Below, piece by piece: positions 58,461-64,000 of a DNA stretch of 64,000 nucleotides. The notes beneath the pieces were generated by a model. That model was not told the DNA's origin. It saw only the letters and a program-made list of their open reading frames with translations, and did no database searches. The stretch lies in the NCBI GenBank assembly GCA_003281715.1, contig QCBE01000002.1, positions 1-64,000 on the forward strand, given 5' to 3'. Positions within the stretch are counted from its first letter, which is position 1. Each line of letters opens with the position of its first letter. Source of the stretch: Prochlorococcus sp. AG-347-B23. Lineage in GTDB: Bacteria > Cyanobacteriota > Cyanobacteriia > PCC-6307 > Cyanobiaceae. The position numbers were made by a program, and so were the translations under genes.

Positions 58461-59756
58461 GTGATCGAGCGTTACACTTTACCCGAAATGGGGAAAATCT
58501 GGACTGAAAGCGCAAAATTCCAGAGTTGGCTTAAGGTTGAAATAGCTGCATGTGAAGCAAATTTTTCCCTCGGAAAAATTCCTGAGGATGCTATGAAAGA
58601 TATACGTTCAAATGCAAAGTTTGATGAATCTAGAATTATAGAAATTGAGAAAGAAGTTAAACATGATGTCATAGCATTTCTTACAAGCGTTAATGAATTT
58701 GTAGGAGATTCAGGAAGATACATTCATGTTGGCATGACCAGTAGTGATGTACTCGATACTGGCTTATCTCTTCAGTTAAAAGCCTCTTGCGAATTGTTAT
58801 TAGAAGAAATTGAGAAATTAGAAAATGAAGTCAGATTATTATCAAGGAAGCATAAAAATACATTAATGATTGGCAGATCACATGCAATTCATGGGGAGCC
58901 AATTTCCTTCGGTTTTAAACTTGCTGGATGGTTAGCAGAAATAATAAGAAACAAAAAAAGATTATTAACACTGAAAGAATCTGTAGCAATTGGACAAATA
59001 AGTGGTGCAATGGGAACTTACGCTAATACGAATCCCAAAGTAGAACAAATAACTTGTGATTTACTCGGCTTAAAACCAGATACAGCAAGTACGCAGGTTA
59101 TATCGAGAGACAGACATGCAGAATATGTACAAACTATTGCACTAGTTGGCGCTTCTTTAGATAGATTTGCAACTGAAATAAGAAATTTACAAAGAACTGA
59201 TGTTTTAGAAGTTGAGGAGGGCTTTACAAAAGGGCAAAAAGGAAGTTCTGCCATGCCTCATAAAAGAAATCCTATTCGAAGTGAAAGAATAAGCGGTTTA
59301 GCAAGAATTTTGAGGACTTACGTCTTAACAGCACTAGAAAATGTTCCACTTTGGCACGAAAGAGATATAAGCCATAGTTCAAATGAACGTATCATGTTAC
59401 CTGACGTATCAATCTGTTTGCATTTTATGCTCAGGGAAATGAAAGATATAGTATGCAATTTGGAAGTTTATCCAAAAAATATGCTCAAAAATTTAAATAT
59501 ATATGGTGGTGTAATCTTTAGTCAGAAAGTTTTACTTTTGCTTGTAGAGAAGGGCTTATCTAGAGAAAAAGCTTATAGCTTAGTACAAAAAAATGCGCAT
59601 CAAGCCTGGAATACTCAGAATGGGAATTTCAAACAAAATATAGAGAGAGATAATGAAATAATGGATTTTATTGATCAAAGTGACTTAGAAGAATGTTTTA
59701 ATCCTTCAATTCATCTCAATAATTTAAGTGTAATATGGGAGAAGTTAGGTATCTAG
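58461..59756 (+). CDS. purB: Adenylosuccinate lyase
   Basis: A 431-residue fumarase-superfamily enzyme acting twice in purine synthesis. The signature is GSSAMPHKRNP; catalytic His regions are GRSHAIHGEPISFG and TSSDVLDTGLSL. GTG start (MIERYTLPEMGKIW), the usual N-terminus of the family. Confidence 0.96.
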   Translation: MIERYTLPEMGKIWTESAKFQSWLKVEIAACEANFSLGKIPEDAMKDIRSNAKFDESRIIEIEKEVKHDVIAFLTSVNEFVGDSGRYIHVGMTSSDVLDTGLSLQLKASCELLLEEIEKLENEVRLLSRKHKNTLMIGRSHAIHGEPISFGFKLAGWLAEIIRNKKRLLTLKESVAIGQISGAMGTYANTNPKVEQITCDLLGLKPDTASTQVISRDRHAEYVQTIALVGASLDRFATEIRNLQRTDVLEVEEGFTKGQKGSSAMPHKRNPIRSERISGLARILRTYVLTALENVPLWHERDISHSSNERIMLPDVSICLHFMLREMKDIVCNLEVYPKNMLKNLNIYGGVIFSQKVLLLLVEKGLSREKAYSLVQKNAHQAWNTQNGNFKQNIERDNEIMDFIDQSDLEECFNPSIHLNNLSVIWEKLGI

Positions 59757-59804
59757 GATTACTGAAAACCTTATCTAAGTTTAACCAGTGTTTTCAGAGG
59801 AATA

Positions 59805-61190
59805 ATGACAAAAAACTTTAGGATTGAAAAAGATAGTATGGGAACAATAGAGGTTCCCATTGAAGCTTTGTGGGGCGCTCAAACACAAAGATCGATAATA
59901 AATTTTTCTATTGGAGAAGAATTAATTCCAATTGAGTTAATTTACTCAATCACTCTCATAAAAAAAGCTGCTTCAATTGCGAATTACAATTTAGGTTTAA
60001 TAGATAAAAGGAAAAAAGATTTGATTGTAGAGGCATGTACGGAAATACTTGATGGGCTTCACGATTCACAGTTTCCCCTAAAAGTTTGGCAAACAGGTAG
60101 TGGCACGCAAACAAATATGAATGTTAATGAGGTAATTTCAAATATTGCAGCTTTAAAAACCAATTCAGAGCTTGGCAGTCATCAACCAATTCATCCGAAT
60201 GATGATGTAAATAAATCTCAGTCAACTAATGACACTTTTCCTGCTGCTATTCAAATATCTGTTGTTAAAGAAATAATCAAAAATTTAGTTCCAACGATAA
60301 GAAAACTTACTCAGATCCTTGATAAAAAAAGTGAAGAATGGAAAAACCTTATAAAGATAGGAAGAACCCATTTTCAAGATGCAGTTCCACTTACTTTTGG
60401 GCAAGAAATATCAGGATGGTCAGAGCAACTTAAAGATGCTGAGAATGCAATTATTATTAGTCTGAATGAATTGTATTTCTTACCTCTGGGAGGAACTGCA
60501 GTTGGAACAGGGATTAATTGTCCAAAAGGATTTTGTGAAGAGTCTATAAAATCAATTTCCGATGATACTAATCTCATGTTCTATAAATCAAAAAATAATT
60601 TTTCTATCATGGCCTCTCATGATCGTCTAGCTCAAGTAATGAGTCAGATAAAAATATTAGCAAGTGCACTATTTAAAATTTCAAATGATATAAAAATTCT
60701 ATCTTCTGGTCCAAGATCAGGAATAGATGAACTAATTATTCCTCAAAATGAACCTGGAAGTTCTATCATGCCAGGTAAAGTGAATCCAACTCAATGCGAA
60801 GCCTTATCAATGGTTTGCACTCAGATAATGGGTCTTGAATATGCAGTCTCAATGGCCAATTCAAGCGGCACTTTACAGATGAATGAATATAAGCCTCTTA
60901 TTGGGTTTAATATTCTTACAAGTTTAAAATTACTAAAAAATGTAATAGAAAATTTCAGAAAAAAATTAGTTGATGGGATGGAACCTAATCAAAAGAAAAT
61001 GAAGTTAAATTTAGAAAATTCACTAATGTTGGTTACAGCCATAGTGCCAAAGGTTGGTTATGAAAAAGCAGCTGAAATTGCAAACCTTGCCTTCAAAGAA
61101 TCATTAAATTTAAAAGAGGCAACACTTAAATTAGGTTATTTAAACGAAGATGAATTTGATGAAGCAATGAATATCAATTCAATGATTTGA
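59805..61190 (+). CDS. fumC: Fumarate hydratase, class II
   Basis: A 461-residue enzyme with the signature GSSIMPGKVNPTQCEAL and catalytic segments GSGTQTNMNVNEV and GRTHFQDAVPLTFGQE. Converts fumarate, including that from PurB next door, to malate. 48 bp downstream of purB. Confidence 0.95.
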   Translation: MTKNFRIEKDSMGTIEVPIEALWGAQTQRSIINFSIGEELIPIELIYSITLIKKAASIANYNLGLIDKRKKDLIVEACTEILDGLHDSQFPLKVWQTGSGTQTNMNVNEVISNIAALKTNSELGSHQPIHPNDDVNKSQSTNDTFPAAIQISVVKEIIKNLVPTIRKLTQILDKKSEEWKNLIKIGRTHFQDAVPLTFGQEISGWSEQLKDAENAIIISLNELYFLPLGGTAVGTGINCPKGFCEESIKSISDDTNLMFYKSKNNFSIMASHDRLAQVMSQIKILASALFKISNDIKILSSGPRSGIDELIIPQNEPGSSIMPGKVNPTQCEALSMVCTQIMGLEYAVSMANSSGTLQMNEYKPLIGFNILTSLKLLKNVIENFRKKLVDGMEPNQKKMKLNLENSLMLVTAIVPKVGYEKAAEIANLAFKESLNLKEATLKLGYLNEDEFDEAMNINSMI

Positions 61191-61199
61191 TTAAAAAAT

Positions 61200-63926
61200 T
61201 TAAGAATTATTGTCAATTCTTTTTGTTGCAGGATTAATATCTTCAGAGACTTTTATAAGATCATTAGATTCAGACACAGGAAAACGATTAATAGCTTTTA
61301 ATGCTAGCTTTGCTTTGCTTTTTAATTTATTACTGACACCAATACAGTATTGAACTTGAGAAAGAACATCAATTGATCTTCTAATAATCCTCACTACATC
61401 ACCTTCGTCTAATGAAGTATTAAAAACCAAATCTTTCCATTTTTTTCCTCTTGCCCATTCAGAAATAATTCCAGTTAAGTCTGTTTCTAAATAAATTGGG
61501 ATTTCAATACTAAACTTATTTTGTTGAGAAGCGACTAATTTTCTTAAACCATCTAATTCATTAAAAACATCTATTACCTTTAAAGAAGGCTTGAAATTAC
61601 ACCAAAGATTAGGCCTCCTCATATCAACACATATAGCTTGAATAATTGCAGCTAATTCAGGAGGATCTAAATCGTCTAAATAACCACTAACTAAAACCAG
61701 ACCAATCCATAATTCATTTTCACTTCTTATTGCACCAACTGTTTGTCCAACTTCTGTCAATTCCAAATCATTTAAACAACCGAAATGATTCAAAATTTTA
61801 ATCAAATCAGTAAAAGTTCTCCAGTTATGATTTTCTTTATCCTCAAGAAGTTTTTTTCTCATATATATTTCTTGTTCAACATCAACAATTCTTTTTCTAT
61901 ATTTCTTTAATTTCCGAGAGTCTCCAAATCTATGTGCGGGATGATCATTTACTGTTTCTTCTAAATTATTAATTTGTTGCTGTTGTGCCAAAACTTCCAT
62001 TGACAAATCATATTGTGGAGTTTGTAAATCATTTTTTTTAGAAACTTCTAAAATTCGATCCGCATAACACTGCGACATATCATCTCCCCTAAATACCTCT
62101 CCAGAAAAATACATCTTTGGCACTTCAAGCCCTAAGACATCAATTGCATCCAAATCATTGAAAATACCTACAATGTATGAGGGTTTTATAAGAATAAATA
62201 AATTATCAACTGTCAAACACAATAAACTCTTTATTTTTTGGGATTCATATATTTTCTTACAAATTAATCCTGGAACAATTTTTCTTTTAATTTGAGGAGC
62301 TTTAATTGAAATTAAGCTTCCATCTTCAATATATGGGAGTGCATTAGTGATCTCTTCTGATAATTTTTCTGCTGCTTGTTTTTCTAAAATTTTCAAGAGT
62401 CTTCTCTCTTCTTTAAGACGATTTTTTAACTTTTCGTATGCATCAAAATCTTTCCATGAAACGTTAGATGTTATTTTTTTTAATTCAATTAAATCCTTAT
62501 CTAAATTTTCAAGCATTATATTTTCACCTGAAGATTCACCTAAATATAAAAAACTACCAAAACTTCTTTTAATTAATTCTTTAGACTTCTCTAAAGTATA
62601 ACTTTGTAAAAGATTAAGTACCATTCCATAACTAGGAGTGAATTGACTCTCTAAAGAATTTGGTTCGCTAATAGCCAGTGCACTTGCTTCTTTGGCACCT
62701 TCGAATCTTGTTTGTAATGTAACAACATATCCTTGGGTATCTTTTCCTCTTCTTCCAGCTCTTCCTGACATTTGCAAAAATTCACTGCTAAATAGTAATC
62801 TGTGCCCATCTTCTGTCCTTTTTGATAAAGAAGAAATAACAGTTGTTCTTGCCGGCATATTTATCCCTGCAGCAAGAGTTTCAGTTGCAAAAACAACTTT
62901 TATTAAACCTTGCTGAAACAATTCCTCAACCAATTCTTTCCATGCAGGCAATAATCCAGCATGATGAGATGCAATACCGCGTTTTAATGCCTCGCATTGA
63001 GATTTATCTTTTATTGCTTCCTGATTATTTTTAAGATAAACATCTAATTTTTGTGATATCTTACTTGCTTCTGAATAACTAACTAAAGTTAAATCTTTTA
63101 TATTCTCAATAGCCTTGTCACATCCTCTTCTACTAAAAATAAAATAAATAGCTGGCAGCATATTTCGTTCCGCTAGTTTCGAGATCACAAAGCCAATTGA
63201 GGGAGACTTTGGTTGCATTATCCTGCCAACTTTGCCTCTTATTTTCTGCCCTTTAGGAGCTCTCCAAATCTTACAGTTTGGATGAATTCCGTTACCCTTA
63301 TTATTTAAAAGTGGATGAAGGCCTTTAACACTACAAAAAATAAAATCAAGTGGGACTGGTCTCTTATCACTATTAATAAGTACTGTGGGCCCATGAACTT
63401 TTTCTATCCAATTTTGTAGTTGATCTGCATTGGCTATTGTTGCTGATAAAGCTATTATTTGAGTTCTAGTAGGGCAATGGATTATAGTTTCTTCCCAAAC
63501 TGTGCCTCTCTGGGGGTCATTCATATAATGACATTCATCAAGAATCACAGATTCTAAATTTTCTAAGGGATCATCAAATTCATCAAATTCGCCATAAAGC
63601 ATGTTCCTAAAAATCTCAGTTGTCATGACTAAGATTGGTGCTTCTCTATTTATACTTATATCTCCAGTTAAAAGACCAACTTTATTCTCTCCATATTGAT
63701 TAGCAAAATCTCTAAACTTTTGGTTTGATAGAGCTTTTAAAGGTGTTGTATAAAAAACTCTGCTGTCATGAGATAAGCCTCTATATATAGCAAATTCACC
63801 TATCAATGTTTTACCTGAACCTGTTGGTGCAGTTAAAACAACAGAATTTCCGCTATTAATAGCTCGTACTGCTTCTAATTGGAAATCATCTAGCGGAAAG
63901 GGGAAATATTCCTCTAAATTAAGCAA
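61200..63926 (-). CDS. SKI2/Mtr4-like DEVH-box RNA helicase
   Basis: A 908-residue superfamily 2 helicase. Walker A APTGSGKTLIGEFA (about residues 34-47), DExH box LDECHYM, SAT motif and motif VI QMSGRAGRRGKD are all present, with a C-terminal DSHCT-like domain. A TTG start (MLNLEEYFPFPLDDF) is used; no ATG is available upstream before a stop. Related cyanobacterial and plastid proteins (ISE2 type) act in RNA processing. Confidence 0.88.
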   Translation of the reverse strand: MLNLEEYFPFPLDDFQLEAVRAINSGNSVVLTAPTGSGKTLIGEFAIYRGLSHDSRVFYTTPLKALSNQKFRDFANQYGENKVGLLTGDISINREAPILVMTTEIFRNMLYGEFDEFDDPLENLESVILDECHYMNDPQRGTVWEETIIHCPTRTQIIALSATIANADQLQNWIEKVHGPTVLINSDKRPVPLDFIFCSVKGLHPLLNNKGNGIHPNCKIWRAPKGQKIRGKVGRIMQPKSPSIGFVISKLAERNMLPAIYFIFSRRGCDKAIENIKDLTLVSYSEASKISQKLDVYLKNNQEAIKDKSQCEALKRGIASHHAGLLPAWKELVEELFQQGLIKVVFATETLAAGINMPARTTVISSLSKRTEDGHRLLFSSEFLQMSGRAGRRGKDTQGYVVTLQTRFEGAKEASALAISEPNSLESQFTPSYGMVLNLLQSYTLEKSKELIKRSFGSFLYLGESSGENIMLENLDKDLIELKKITSNVSWKDFDAYEKLKNRLKEERRLLKILEKQAAEKLSEEITNALPYIEDGSLISIKAPQIKRKIVPGLICKKIYESQKIKSLLCLTVDNLFILIKPSYIVGIFNDLDAIDVLGLEVPKMYFSGEVFRGDDMSQCYADRILEVSKKNDLQTPQYDLSMEVLAQQQQINNLEETVNDHPAHRFGDSRKLKKYRKRIVDVEQEIYMRKKLLEDKENHNWRTFTDLIKILNHFGCLNDLELTEVGQTVGAIRSENELWIGLVLVSGYLDDLDPPELAAIIQAICVDMRRPNLWCNFKPSLKVIDVFNELDGLRKLVASQQNKFSIEIPIYLETDLTGIISEWARGKKWKDLVFNTSLDEGDVVRIIRRSIDVLSQVQYCIGVSNKLKSKAKLALKAINRFPVSESNDLIKVSEDINPATKRIDNNS

Positions 63927-64000
63927 TAATTGTGATTGAAGAGAGGATGAGTTAACTTCTTAATATATGATCTATATAGATATTAATAAACAAAAAATAC

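Overview
The window is about 30% G+C, very gene-dense, and carries markers typical of a marine picocyanobacterium: several high-light-inducible (hli) genes, the plastid-type ribosomal protein PSRP-3/Ycf65, cyanobacterial DUF1818, DUF2811 and DUF3326 proteins, a DUF3804 protein recognised from Prochlorococcus, a cyanobacterial-type omega subunit, and the split ATP synthase layout (atpI-to-atpC(gamma) in one operon, beta-epsilon in another). I read it as Prochlorococcus of a high-light clade; the strain cannot be fixed from the sequence alone. No tRNA, rRNA, CRISPR array or intact mobile element was found.

Layout. 0-13.1 kb is accessory sequence: a desaturase, hli genes, an LptF/G permease and many very small proteins (30-60 aa), several with overlapping stop/start codons, plus terminators, a candidate sRNA, pseudogene remnants and a short 50% G+C patch. 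13.1-21 kb holds a cupin/LOG pair and then a minus-strand cluster: GdmH-type nickel guanidine hydrolase, HypA- and HypB-like nickel chaperones, an ABC transporter (binding protein, permease, ATPase) and a Rieske oxygenase. 21-25.6 kb is again small-gene and pseudogene territory. 25.9-28.3 kb is a minus operon of a CobW-like GTPase with two metallophosphoesterase-like proteins. From 28.5 kb on the sequence is core genome: EVE-domain protein, DUF2811, DUF1818, rpoZ, an Hsp70-like protein, pyrR, gpmI, secG, groESL, atpDC, PSRP-3, pepP, a DUF21 protein, a GTPase, nadD, nadE, DUF3326, a ferredoxin, the main atp operon, ftsW, ccdA-ccs1, queF, glnB, tlyA, purB, fumC and an SKI2-like helicase.

How it fits together. 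The most interesting unit is the 14.99-20.99 kb cluster. It should import a guanidine-like compound and hydrolyse guanidine to urea plus ammonia, with HypA/HypB-like proteins loading nickel although no hydrogenase is present. The transporter half is preceded by a perfect NtcA-type site (GTA-N8-TAC at 18666-18679), so it looks nitrogen-regulated. The same kind of site precedes the operon containing glnB (56692-56705). The Rieske oxygenase at the end of the cluster has no obvious role in plain guanidine use and may release guanidine from a larger imported compound (inference). The cluster lies within an 11 kb interval bounded by two near-identical ~300 bp direct repeats (11.5 and 22.6 kb), a plausible route for gain or loss by recombination.
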